Shown here one piece after another: positions 30,023-38,318 of a stretch of DNA of 64,000 nt. The stretch is taken from the NCBI RefSeq assembly GCF_023702065.1, contig NZ_QFDM01000002.1:186001-250000 (forward strand), in the 5' to 3' direction. Made by a program: the position numbers and the translations under genes. The notes under the pieces were generated by a model. It worked only from the letters and a program-made list of their open reading frames with translations, was not told the origin of the DNA and ran no database searches. Within the stretch, counting starts at the first letter, position 1. Each line of letters begins with the position of its first letter. The DNA comes from Methanoculleus oceani (GTDB taxonomy: Archaea; Halobacteriota; Methanomicrobia; Methanomicrobiales; Methanoculleaceae).

Positions 30023-30699
30023 TGGCGCCTCTCGCCGGCGACCTCTCTCTCATCTACGGCGCCCTCTCTACGGCGTTCGGCCACCAGCACTGGTGGCCCG
30101 CAAAGACGCCCTTCGAGACGATGGTCGGCGCCATCCTCACCCAGAACATCTCCTGGACGAACGCGGCCCGGGCCGTCGCGAGCCTGGAAGACGCCGGGAT
30201 GCTCGATCCGCACCTGCTCGCCGCGGCCGATGCCGGCGATATCGCCCGCCTGATCGTCCCGTCCCGGTTCTACAACCAGAAAGCGGAACGTATCCGGACA
30301 TTCGCCGGGGTCTACGTCGGGGAGTTCCGGGCGGACCCGGCGGTGATGGCGGCCATGGAGACCGACGCCCTGCGCGAACGCCTGCTCGCTCTCCGGGGTC
30401 TCGGGAAGGAGACGGTGGATACCATCCTCCTGTACGCCTGCAGAAAGCCGGTCTTCGTCGTCGACGCCTACACCCGGCGGATATTCTCGCGCTACGGCCT
30501 CCTCCCCGAAGGGGCGTCGTACGACCGGACACAGCGCCTCTTCGCCGACAACCTCGCCCCGGACGTGGAACTCTTCAACGACTACCACGCCCAGATCGTT
30601 CGCCTGGGCAAGACCGTCTGCAAAAAGTCGCCGCTCTGCGACCGCTGTCCCGTCCGGGTGATCCACGGCTCGCTCCGGTGCGCCGGCGCCCCGGAGTGA
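30019..30699 (+). CDS. Endonuclease III-like HhH-GPD DNA glycosylase (COG2231/MagIII type)
   Basis: 226 residues; starts at ATG 30019 or 30022 within the nadE stop. The helix-hairpin-helix LRGLGKETVDTILL and the catalytic Asp in VFVVDAYTRRIF are present. The lyase Lys of endonuclease III (position after GxGR) is Glu here, so a monofunctional glycosylase is expected, as in MagIII. Cysteines in CKKSPLCDRCP plus one near the C-terminus suggest a 4Fe-4S cluster. Likely a base-excision repair enzyme, perhaps for alkylated purines; the substrate is inferred from family. Confidence 0.85.
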   Translation: MMAPLAGDLSLIYGALSTAFGHQHWWPAKTPFETMVGAILTQNISWTNAARAVASLEDAGMLDPHLLAAADAGDIARLIVPSRFYNQKAERIRTFAGVYVGEFRADPAVMAAMETDALRERLLALRGLGKETVDTILLYACRKPVFVVDAYTRRIFSRYGLLPEGASYDRTQRLFADNLAPDVELFNDYHAQIVRLGKTVCKKSPLCDRCPVRVIHGSLRCAGAPE

Positions 30700-30707
30700 C
30701 CGCCCGC

Positions 30708-30887
30708 TCACTTCTTCCGGTAGATGTTTAAGCCGATCTTGATATCCTCGTGCCCCGGCACCGCGACGTTGCCCTCGGTGGAGGCGATCGTGATCGACTT
30801 CCCGCTCTTCGATGCGCCGAACTCTTTTTCGAGATCCACGCGTATGGTGAGGATGTTCTTCTCAACCGTCATGTCGACGTTCTTCAT
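30708..30887 (-). CDS. Small conserved archaeal protein, 59 aa
   Basis: Start at ATG 30887 (MKNVDMTVEKNIL). The sequence is compact and well ordered: IRVDLEKEFGASKSGKS, then ASTEGNVAVPGHED and IGLNIYRKK, and looks like a short conserved beta-rich protein found in methanogens, from memory. The upstream in-frame extension is not supported. It converges on the glycosylase gene with eight bases between. Function unknown. Confidence 0.7.
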   Translation of the reverse strand: MKNVDMTVEKNILTIRVDLEKEFGASKSGKSITIASTEGNVAVPGHEDIKIGLNIYRKK

Positions 30888-31091
30888 CAGGTTTAGTACG
30901 TGCACTTCCCTCGGATATGCGCATCGGTGCAGGTACGGCAGGAACTGCGAGCGCGGAAGTTCGCACATCTGCCGCTCCCGGGGAGCCCGGCCATGATACA
31001 CCCGGGAGGATCCGGCAGATACCGGCCCAGAACAACAAACACTATCCCGGCCCCGGGCCAACGTTACCAGCACATCGGGTTCCGTGGCGCA

Positions 31092-32900
31092 ATGGATACA
31101 AAACACACCGTTCTTGAGAAATACTTCGGCTATACGTCGTTCCTCCCCTACCAGGAAGAGATCGTCGACGCCGTCATCGCCGGGCGGGACGTCCTCGCCG
31201 TCATGGCGACCGGGGGCGGCAAGTCCCTCTGCTACCAGCTCCCGGCCCTCGTCTTCGGGGGGCTTACGGTCGTCGTCTCACCCCTCATCGCCCTGATGAA
31301 GGACCAGGTCGATGCCCTCCGGGCAAACGGCATCCCCGCGGCGACGATCAACAGTTCGCTCGGCCTTGGGGAGCGGAGGATCATCGAGCGGGTGATCCTC
31401 GAAGGCCGCATCCGGATCCTCTACATCTCGCCGGAACGGGCCGTGCAGCCGTCTTTCCTCTCGCTTCTGTCACAGGCGGACGTCAGGCTCATCGCCATCG
31501 ATGAGGCGCACTGCATCTCCATGTGGGGGCACAACTTCCGGCCGGAATACCGCCGGCTCCGGGCGCTCAAAGAGCGGTTCCCCGCGGCTCCCGTCATCGC
31601 CCTGACGGCGACCGCCATTCCGGCCGTCCAGGACGACATCGCGGTGCAGCTCGCCCTGAAGGAACCGGCCCGGTTCGTCGGGAGTTTCAACCGCAAAAAC
31701 CTCACCTACCGGGTGGTGCCGAAGGCCCGCTACTTCCCGCGGCTCGTCGCCTACCTGAGCGAGCACCGGGACGACGCCGGCATCGTCTACTGCTTCTCCC
31801 AGAAGGCGACGGAAGACCTCGCCGAGAAACTCCACAACAAGGGTTTCCTGGCGCTCCCGTACCATGCCGGCCTTCCCGACGCCGTCCGCGCAGAGCACCA
31901 GGAGGCCTTCTCCCACGGCGACGCCGCGATCATCTGCGCCACCGTCGCTTTCGGCATGGGCATCGACAAACCCGACGTGCGGTTCGTCATCCACACCGAC
32001 CTCCCGAAGGATATCGAGTCCTACTACCAGGAGACCGGCCGGGCGGGCAGGGACGGGGAGGCGAGCGACTGCATCCTCTTCTATTCCCGGGGCGACTACG
32101 GCACGATCCGCTACCTCATCGAGAAGGAGGGCGGCGATGCAACGCAGAAGGACGTCGCCTACCGGAAAGCCGGCGCGATGCTCGACTACTGCGAGACCGC
32201 CGGGTGCCGGAGGAAGTTTCTGCTCGACTACTTCGGCGAGACCTACCCGGAAGAGCCGTGCGGCGGGTGCGACCGGTGCGAGGCGCCGGTGAAGGTCTTC
32301 GATGGGACGGAGGTGGCGTCGGCGGTCATCGCCTGCATCCGGCAGGTCGGGGAGCGGTTCGGGGCGTCCTACATCGCGGACATCCTGACCGGGTCGAAGA
32401 GCGCGAGAATCCGCGAGAACGGGCACGAAACCCTCCCCGCCTACGACTCCGGCAGATACACCCGCGACCAGTGGCTGCTCTTCATCCAGGAGCTGGTCGG
32501 GAAGGGGTTCGTCACGTCGACCGGCGGCCGTTACCCGGTTCTGGTACTGAACGAGCGGAGCCGGGCGGTGCTCGCGGGCGATCTCGTGGTGCCGCTCACG
32601 GAGCCGCGTCCGGAGGGCGTCGTCGCGCCGGAGGCCGACGACTACGACGAGGTCCTCTTCCTCCGGCTCCGCCGGCTCCGGAAAGTCGTTGCCGACCTCG
32701 ATCGCGTGCCGCCGTTCGTCGTCTTCCACGACCGGAGCCTCAAGGAGATGGCGAAGTTCTACCCGGGCACCGGCGTTGCGCTCCTCCGGATCTACGGGGT
32801 CAGCGAGGGGAAACTGCAGCGCTACGGCAGGAAGTTCCTCGACGCTATCGATAAGCACTGCGCCGAGCAGGGAATCGGGCCGGAGCGCCGGAGCGGGTGA
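31092..32900 (+). CDS. recQ: RecQ-family ATP-dependent DNA helicase
   Basis: 602 residues from ATG 31092. Motifs: QEEIVDAVIAGRDVL (motif 0), ATGGGKSLCYQLPA (I), VVSPLIALMKDQV (Ia), IDEAHCISMWGHNFR (II with aromatic-rich loop), TATA (III), and QETGRAGRDG (VI). The zinc site is CETAGCRRKF then CGGCDRC. After an RQC-like segment, an HRDC domain closes the protein (LKEMAKFYPGTGVALLRIYG). It unwinds 3'-5' in recombination and fork repair. No Shine-Dalgarno is evident at this start. Confidence 0.96.
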   Translation: MDTKHTVLEKYFGYTSFLPYQEEIVDAVIAGRDVLAVMATGGGKSLCYQLPALVFGGLTVVVSPLIALMKDQVDALRANGIPAATINSSLGLGERRIIERVILEGRIRILYISPERAVQPSFLSLLSQADVRLIAIDEAHCISMWGHNFRPEYRRLRALKERFPAAPVIALTATAIPAVQDDIAVQLALKEPARFVGSFNRKNLTYRVVPKARYFPRLVAYLSEHRDDAGIVYCFSQKATEDLAEKLHNKGFLALPYHAGLPDAVRAEHQEAFSHGDAAIICATVAFGMGIDKPDVRFVIHTDLPKDIESYYQETGRAGRDGEASDCILFYSRGDYGTIRYLIEKEGGDATQKDVAYRKAGAMLDYCETAGCRRKFLLDYFGETYPEEPCGGCDRCEAPVKVFDGTEVASAVIACIRQVGERFGASYIADILTGSKSARIRENGHETLPAYDSGRYTRDQWLLFIQELVGKGFVTSTGGRYPVLVLNERSRAVLAGDLVVPLTEPRPEGVVAPEADDYDEVLFLRLRRLRKVVADLDRVPPFVVFHDRSLKEMAKFYPGTGVALLRIYGVSEGKLQRYGRKFLDAIDKHCAEQGIGPERRSG

Positions 32901-32928
32901 TCCCCTCGCTCCGGCGGCAACGACCATC

Positions 32929-33009
32929 CCCTCTTTCCGGGAAGACGAACAGGTCCGGGTAGCGCAGTGCGGGATTGATGTCGTGCATGGTCACGACCGC
33001 CGAAACCCC
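32929..33009 (-). pseudogene. Remnant of an ABC transporter ATPase (FecE-like)
   Basis: A short minus-strand stretch encodes VVTMHDINPALRYPDLFVF, which matches the H-loop region of iron/cobalamin ABC ATPases (consensus HDLNLALRYSDRFLFL). No Walker A, signature or Walker B sequence is found around it, so only this fragment of the gene remains between recQ and the flavoprotein gene. Confidence 0.5.
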
Positions 33010-33101
33010 ATCTTCGCGCACTGCCTCACGTGGGTCCGCCTCCCGGTTCCGCACATTTTTCCCGCACCCCCGCCAACGCTTCTTCCGGAAGTGATGGAAG
33101 A

Positions 33102-33776
33102 ATGAAGATTGCTGCCGTTGTGGGAAGCCCGCGGGGGATGCGGAGCAGGACGAGGAGGCTTGCAGGTTTCGTGCTTGCCGGGGCTAAAGAAGCCGGTGCC
33201 GAGGTCGACCTCATCGACCTCGCCGATCTGCAGATCGTCCCCTGCACCGCCTGCGAGAGTTGCAGCCTGGACGGGACGTGCGTCTTTGCCGACGATTTCT
33301 CCGCCGCGTACGACCGGACGCTGGATGCCGACGGGCTGATGCTTGCCTCGCCGGTCTACGTCGACAACGTCAGCGGACAGATGAAGGTCTTCATCGACCG
33401 GCTTGCAGACGCCATGCACTACCAGAACTTCGCCGGGAGATACGGCTGCAGTGTCGCGACCACGCAGGTCTCGGGAGGCGATGCGGTCATCGGCTACCTG
33501 AACCACGTGCTCAACTACCTCGGGGCGACAACGGTCGGGGGGATGAGCGTCGCACTCGGTGACGACCCGGGGGCAATCGACCGGGCGGAACCGGCGGCAC
33601 GCGATCTCGGGCGGCGGCTCGTCCTTGCCGTCAGGGACCGGCCGCGATATCCGGATCAGGAGGTTGAGATGGCAGAAAACCGGGAATACTTTGCCGGTAT
33701 AGTGCGGGCGAACCGGGACTGGCGGCCGGAGGAGTACGAGCGGTGGGTGCGGGAGGGCTGGATCGGGGAGGAATGA
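33102..33776 (+). CDS. Iron-sulfur flavoprotein (NADPH-dependent FMN reductase fold)
   Basis: 224 residues from ATG 33102 (MKIAAVVGSPRG), with GGAAG upstream. The FMN phosphate loop is GSPRGMRSRT. The compact cluster CTACESCSLDGTC (CxxCxxCx4C) is the 4Fe-4S motif of Isf proteins, common in methanogens. ASPVYVDNVSGQMKVFIDR is the conserved flavin-side motif. Isf-type proteins pass electrons from ferredoxin and may reduce O2 or peroxide; the partner here is not known. Last gene before the low-GC block. Confidence 0.92.
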   Translation: MKIAAVVGSPRGMRSRTRRLAGFVLAGAKEAGAEVDLIDLADLQIVPCTACESCSLDGTCVFADDFSAAYDRTLDADGLMLASPVYVDNVSGQMKVFIDRLADAMHYQNFAGRYGCSVATTQVSGGDAVIGYLNHVLNYLGATTVGGMSVALGDDPGAIDRAEPAARDLGRRLVLAVRDRPRYPDQEVEMAENREYFAGIVRANRDWRPEEYERWVREGWIGEE

Positions 33777-33917
33777 GACGGCGGCTGGAACGATCTCGAA
33801 CACAATCCGCTCTGCCGGGCTCGTGCAGGCGGGAATGCGGCCGTCGCTTAAGTATGTGCCGACGCGCCCCCAAAAATAGCGGCAGAGGGAGGCTCACCAT
33901 AATTCCGACGGCATTCT

Positions 33918-34277
33918 TCATCTTTCGAATACAGCTTCGTCAAGGAAATAAACCGGTTGAGGGCGGCGCTGATAAATCAATCGAGCGGTGGACATAACGG
34001 TCTTCAACAAAGTACGCGATTTGCTGCGCTCTACTTCCAGTTCTTCCGGCGTCACAAACAGGAGATCGAAATCGATGGCAAAATCTGCAAGAACCGCATC
34101 CATATCGCGTCCTCTGATTTTGCGCGGCAGATTTGATCGTTTTACAATAATAAGGTCGAGATCGCTCCTTTTTGTCATTTCCCTCTTCGCATAAGATCCA
34201 AAAAGGTAGATTCGTTCGGGATCATATGCCGCGACAATGCGATGGGTGATAGCCTTCAGATCACTCTGGTCGATCAT
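33918..34277 (-). CDS. MNT-type nucleotidyltransferase domain protein
   Basis: 119 residues. GSYAKREMTKRSDLDL fits the GSx10DxD signature, with a third acidic residue in DFDLLFVT. Such minimal nucleotidyltransferases often act as antitoxins of HEPN toxins, which they AMPylate. No HEPN gene is adjacent: downstream is an intergenic gap and upstream, 12 bases away and in the same direction, ends the TcA C-terminal gene. AAAGG precedes the ATG. It thus looks like the last cistron of the toxin operon. A role in the toxin system is open. Confidence 0.85.
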   Translation of the reverse strand: MIDQSDLKAITHRIVAAYDPERIYLFGSYAKREMTKRSDLDLIIVKRSNLPRKIRGRDMDAVLADFAIDFDLLFVTPEELEVERSKSRTLLKTVMSTARLIYQRRPQPVYFLDEAVFER

Positions 34278-34289
34278 AGTGATTGCCTT

Positions 34290-37200
34290 TCATTCCTCAA
34301 CCCTGTACTGGACGACACATATGAGATCGTCGATATCAGACACCGAAAGCGAACGGAAATCTGCAGCACCGGCTTTTTGAAGCCTGTGTACCCAGAACGG
34401 GTTCTGTTTGAGCGACAGGGTACTCCCGAGGTCGATATTCGGGGAAACGTCGATGTGTGCAACATGACATGATCCTGGATGTTGATCCACAGTCATGGTT
34501 ATTTGCCGGGCACTTCCCCCGGGAGGCGTAATCTCAAGGATATAATCCCCGGCATCGGAAAGTTTGGCTATATAATCGATTCCCGTAATCTTGATGTTCA
34601 AGCCGTGGGTGAAATACGGGAACCGATCGGGGACGATATCGAATGCGAGCATCTGATCCCCCGACAATGGATTGAGGAACTTCTGCCAGCTGGAACCAAA
34701 TTCATGTCGGGCGCTGATCATGAGATATAAGCCTGTACGGCTCTCTGCAAGTGCAATCTCCTCGAGGTTATCTTTGACTGACTGCGAAGCCGCGTTTCTG
34801 AGAATATCCCCGCCATCTCTGGCCGTGTATTGCATGTGTATGACAACATCGCTGATTGTACTGTAATCAAACTGAGGATATACAGGATTCAGCCGGATCT
34901 TCCAGGAGCTGACCGCACCACCGTACTCGAACGGCAGATAGCGCTCATCGTCAAGTCTCAACTCGAACATACCCCTGTCGTTCTGCGCATTGCTGGTGAC
35001 GATAGCACTGATCCCTCCTTGATCATCGAAAAATCTCAGATCTTCTCCAGGACTTCGGACATACTGGGGTGAGATCTCCTGCCCTGTCCTGACGTGGTTA
35101 TCGAGCAGTGTCAGTGTCATGGAAACGCCGGTATATGGTCCAGTCACGCAAGGGACGGTGATCCCGACGCTCTTGATTCTCCGCATAAAGTGACCCGGAT
35201 TATCCAGGTCGAAGAGGAGTTCCGGTAGACTGACAACACATTCTCCCCTGGTGCGCAGCTCGACGAGGGCGTACGGATCGAACGATAGCAGGGAGATATG
35301 TTTGGTCAGCTCAAGCTCACGTGCGTTATGTGCATGATACGCAGATTTCATGCGCTGCAGATCGTAGAGCAGCTTATCGCCGGATAGCAAACCCTTCTTC
35401 AGGCTGTCCCAGTACCCGAACTGGATGAAGGAGGAATCGCTCAGACCGAGTTCTTGCCGGTAGCATTTCTCCGCCTGTTTGGCAAGGCTGTATGCCATCT
35501 GGTACGTCTGGAAGTACGTGGCGCTGGTCTGTGAAATCATCCATTCGTAGAGGTCCTTATTCGAGTATTTTGCATGCAGGAATTCATCGACTTTAGTGGC
35601 CAGCTCCACGCTGGTCGCGTGATTGTCAAGTTCTTTCTGTGCGATATCGTGAGCGATGGCTGCAACCAACGATTGCGAATCATTTACCCCCAGTTCATCG
35701 GTTGCGAGGCTGTACTGCAGCCCCCAGTCTTCCTTGCGCCGATGATACGAGCCCAGCGTCTGGCTCGTGCCTGCCATATTCTGTAAAATTGCCGAGGCGA
35801 TTCGAGTTGCGCTCGAAGAGGCCGATGATGCTGATGCGATATTACTGCCTCCGAACACCATTGTGGCGTGCGGCGAACCACCGGCTCCCGATCCCCCGAA
35901 CTGGAAGTTGGGAATAAACGCCCCGACGATAGCGCCGACTTCGAGACTCATTGCCACAGCATCGCAGGATAGGCTGGCTCCCTGCAGCACGAGCGCTGCT
36001 GCCTCCCAGGTATTGGCAAGATCGTTCTTGCGCTGGTTGTAGAACGATTTACGATCCTCGATACTGAGGCGTTGTTTTTCCAGTACATCAAGCTGCTGGC
36101 CGGTTTCCTCGACCTTCATCGTCAGCACGCCGCCGATCTGATCCTGCACTTTGCGTTCATATCCGGATCGGAGCAAAGCCAGCGCCTCGGCATCCTTTTT
36201 CTCCAGCACGCTGAGAAGTTCATTTCCAAAACTGCGTACTATTTCGCAGAGTTCAATCGCTTCGTGCACAATCACCCGGAATCGGTACGGCGGGAGTGCA
36301 GCCATGTTATCGCTGATGATACTCCCGAGGTCGAGTCCTGCAGCCGCTGCCCTGACCAGCAGGCCGGGATCGATCGGCGGAGCAAACAGTGCCAGCTCGC
36401 GTTTGACTCCGCCGATGTTCATGCAATGGCGTATCTTGAAGAGGCGATCGGCGACGGTGTCCCAGTGTCGCAGCAGCTGTTCGTTGGGCGGCACGGTAAA
36501 ATAAAGGGTAGGAAACAGCGGGAATTTCGGGGTGCCCGGATCGCCGGTGCTGCTCTGCGCCGAGTCCGGCATGTAGACTTCGGGAGTGTCATACTCGATC
36601 GAATCACCGTATTGCACCGGACCGAGAAGATTTTCAGCTGCGAGGACTTTTGCGTTGGCAAATGCATCAAGCCCTGCTCTCTCGAGGTCCTCGTACGTCA
36701 TGTCGGATGCTGCAACCAGTGGCTTCACCTTTTCAGGTTGTGGCCCGAGGAGCTCCGCCGCGAGGACGTACATCTGAATCGCTTCATTGATCGACTCCAT
36801 CGTGTCCTGGTTGAAGAGCTGGTCTCCCCAGGCGATCAGGTTGTCGATATACTTCATGACGATTGTCCGCTGATATGCCACCCGACGCAGCCCGGCGATG
36901 ACATGGGGGTCGAACGGATTCTCTCGCCATTCTTTTATCTGTTGGTCGAATTGTAGTCGGTAATTGTCTTTCTTCATCAGATTTTGAATGACGCCTGCCT
37001 GATAATCCATCATGTTGTAGAATTCTTTCGTGATCCAGTACCGCTTCGGCACCTCCTCCTTCGTACTGCTCGTTGGATTGAAGATGTACTCATACCAGTG
37101 TTTTGCATCCTCAAAACGCTGGTTGCGGCTCAAGGATTCACCGATATGAAACGGAGCATGGAAGAAGAGTTCCCAGTTATAAATCGAATAACCTGCTTGC

Positions 37201-38282
37201 TGTCCGAAATCGACTCCTTCGGCCGTATACGTGGTTGTAACATTGCTCTGTGGTGAGTAGTACTCTGAAAACGCCGCACTGTCAAACGCCGGTTTGTCTT
37301 TGAAGAACTGTGTGGGGTTGACCTGGAGTTCGCGAGAGTACAGAGAGTCGATACCGCCCCGGTTTAGTTCCCGGATGAAGAGCGGGACGAATGCGTGATA
37401 GAACGGTACGAACGTATAGGTACTTGCACTGGAATTCGGAATGACGAAGTACGATCGGAGGCCGTCTTCATAGAAGAATGGCAGAGTGGAATCGAAATTG
37501 CGGGTCTGGTGCGGGACCAGCAGGTGATGGAAATCAGCTTTTTGTAAGAGCGGCGCGTTCCCGTATTTTCCAAGAACATCACAATTGTAAACGCGCTGGC
37601 GGGCAGGTAAGTCGTCTTTTACATCGGATTGCTTCGGAAATATAGCCATCCCTTCGTAATTGCTTGAACCGGGTAAGAGAAGATTGGGCAATCGTATGCC
37701 GGTAAGCAAACCTATGTTACGGGTTTCAGATCCGACCTCGGTCGGATCGAGATTCGCTTTGTCCAGAACAAAGGCTTCCACCGCATTCCCGACTCCCCCG
37801 AGCACGAATTCTGCGTAATGAGAACCGTCGACAAAAAGAGCGATGTGAAGCAGGGGATCGCTGATTGTCGATTTCAGCGTTACCTGATGCGGCTCGATAT
37901 CGTCTCTGATAACGATCGTCTGCGGGGCGATCTGTTTTGCGAGCCATCTCTTGCCTTTGAACTCGCTCCAGGCCAGCTGAACCTCAAGATGTGATCTCGC
38001 AGGCTCCGGTACGGCACCCGTAGCTGCTAAAGGAGGTTTTGCCTGTTTCTTGTCCGGTTTTCGATTTATGATTGCCCAGAATATGTAGAACCTGCGGTTC
38101 CAGACGATCGGCAGGATGTGGTCGCTGACGATATCGAGATCGATCTTCGTCCAGGCCGTCCAGCGGGAACGGCCGATCCACCGGCGATAATAATATGCCG
38201 GGGGATTGCCCTGCTTTCGTGCAACAACGTGCAATACTGAACCGGTTCCATCCAGGCCCGGTATCGTTCCATCATTTCCCAT
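34290..38282 (-). CDS. Tc toxin TcA subunit, C-terminal half (neuraminidase-like, pore and TcB-binding regions)
   Basis: 1330 residues. It begins in the middle of the canonical TcA order: LHVVARKQGNPPAYYYRRW and IVWNRRFYIFWAI mark the neuraminidase-like domain (about 15-330). YNWELFFHAPFHIGESLS and RFEDAKHWYEYIFNPT (about 385-425) are TcA signatures. A long helical region with a Gly/Ala/Ser-rich hydrophobic hairpin (about 760-850) fits the pore-forming channel tip. The end (about 1025-1325) carries the TcB-binding domain: PGHFMRRIKSVGITVPCVTG. The start has its own GAGGTGA site, 36 bases after the stop of the N-terminal half, so it is translated separately. TcA forms the pentameric injection channel. 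Confidence 0.92.
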   Translation of the reverse strand: MGNDGTIPGLDGTGSVLHVVARKQGNPPAYYYRRWIGRSRWTAWTKIDLDIVSDHILPIVWNRRFYIFWAIINRKPDKKQAKPPLAATGAVPEPARSHLEVQLAWSEFKGKRWLAKQIAPQTIVIRDDIEPHQVTLKSTISDPLLHIALFVDGSHYAEFVLGGVGNAVEAFVLDKANLDPTEVGSETRNIGLLTGIRLPNLLLPGSSNYEGMAIFPKQSDVKDDLPARQRVYNCDVLGKYGNAPLLQKADFHHLLVPHQTRNFDSTLPFFYEDGLRSYFVIPNSSASTYTFVPFYHAFVPLFIRELNRGGIDSLYSRELQVNPTQFFKDKPAFDSAAFSEYYSPQSNVTTTYTAEGVDFGQQAGYSIYNWELFFHAPFHIGESLSRNQRFEDAKHWYEYIFNPTSSTKEEVPKRYWITKEFYNMMDYQAGVIQNLMKKDNYRLQFDQQIKEWRENPFDPHVIAGLRRVAYQRTIVMKYIDNLIAWGDQLFNQDTMESINEAIQMYVLAAELLGPQPEKVKPLVAASDMTYEDLERAGLDAFANAKVLAAENLLGPVQYGDSIEYDTPEVYMPDSAQSSTGDPGTPKFPLFPTLYFTVPPNEQLLRHWDTVADRLFKIRHCMNIGGVKRELALFAPPIDPGLLVRAAAAGLDLGSIISDNMAALPPYRFRVIVHEAIELCEIVRSFGNELLSVLEKKDAEALALLRSGYERKVQDQIGGVLTMKVEETGQQLDVLEKQRLSIEDRKSFYNQRKNDLANTWEAAALVLQGASLSCDAVAMSLEVGAIVGAFIPNFQFGGSGAGGSPHATMVFGGSNIASASSASSSATRIASAILQNMAGTSQTLGSYHRRKEDWGLQYSLATDELGVNDSQSLVAAIAHDIAQKELDNHATSVELATKVDEFLHAKYSNKDLYEWMISQTSATYFQTYQMAYSLAKQAEKCYRQELGLSDSSFIQFGYWDSLKKGLLSGDKLLYDLQRMKSAYHAHNARELELTKHISLLSFDPYALVELRTRGECVVSLPELLFDLDNPGHFMRRIKSVGITVPCVTGPYTGVSMTLTLLDNHVRTGQEISPQYVRSPGEDLRFFDDQGGISAIVTSNAQNDRGMFELRLDDERYLPFEYGGAVSSWKIRLNPVYPQFDYSTISDVVIHMQYTARDGGDILRNAASQSVKDNLEEIALAESRTGLYLMISARHEFGSSWQKFLNPLSGDQMLAFDIVPDRFPYFTHGLNIKITGIDYIAKLSDAGDYILEITPPGGSARQITMTVDQHPGSCHVAHIDVSPNIDLGSTLSLKQNPFWVHRLQKAGAADFRSLSVSDIDDLICVVQYRVEE

Positions 38283-38318
38283 GTTTCACCTCACCGTGTA
38301 GACTCCATACATCCAAAC

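Noticed and set aside
31470..32927. Open frame of 485 codons antisense to recQ
   Set aside because: RecQ motifs are complete on the plus strand; this is a shadow frame.
33918..34277. HEPN/MNT toxin-antitoxin pair
   Set aside because: Only the MNT half exists; no HEPN frame was found on either side.
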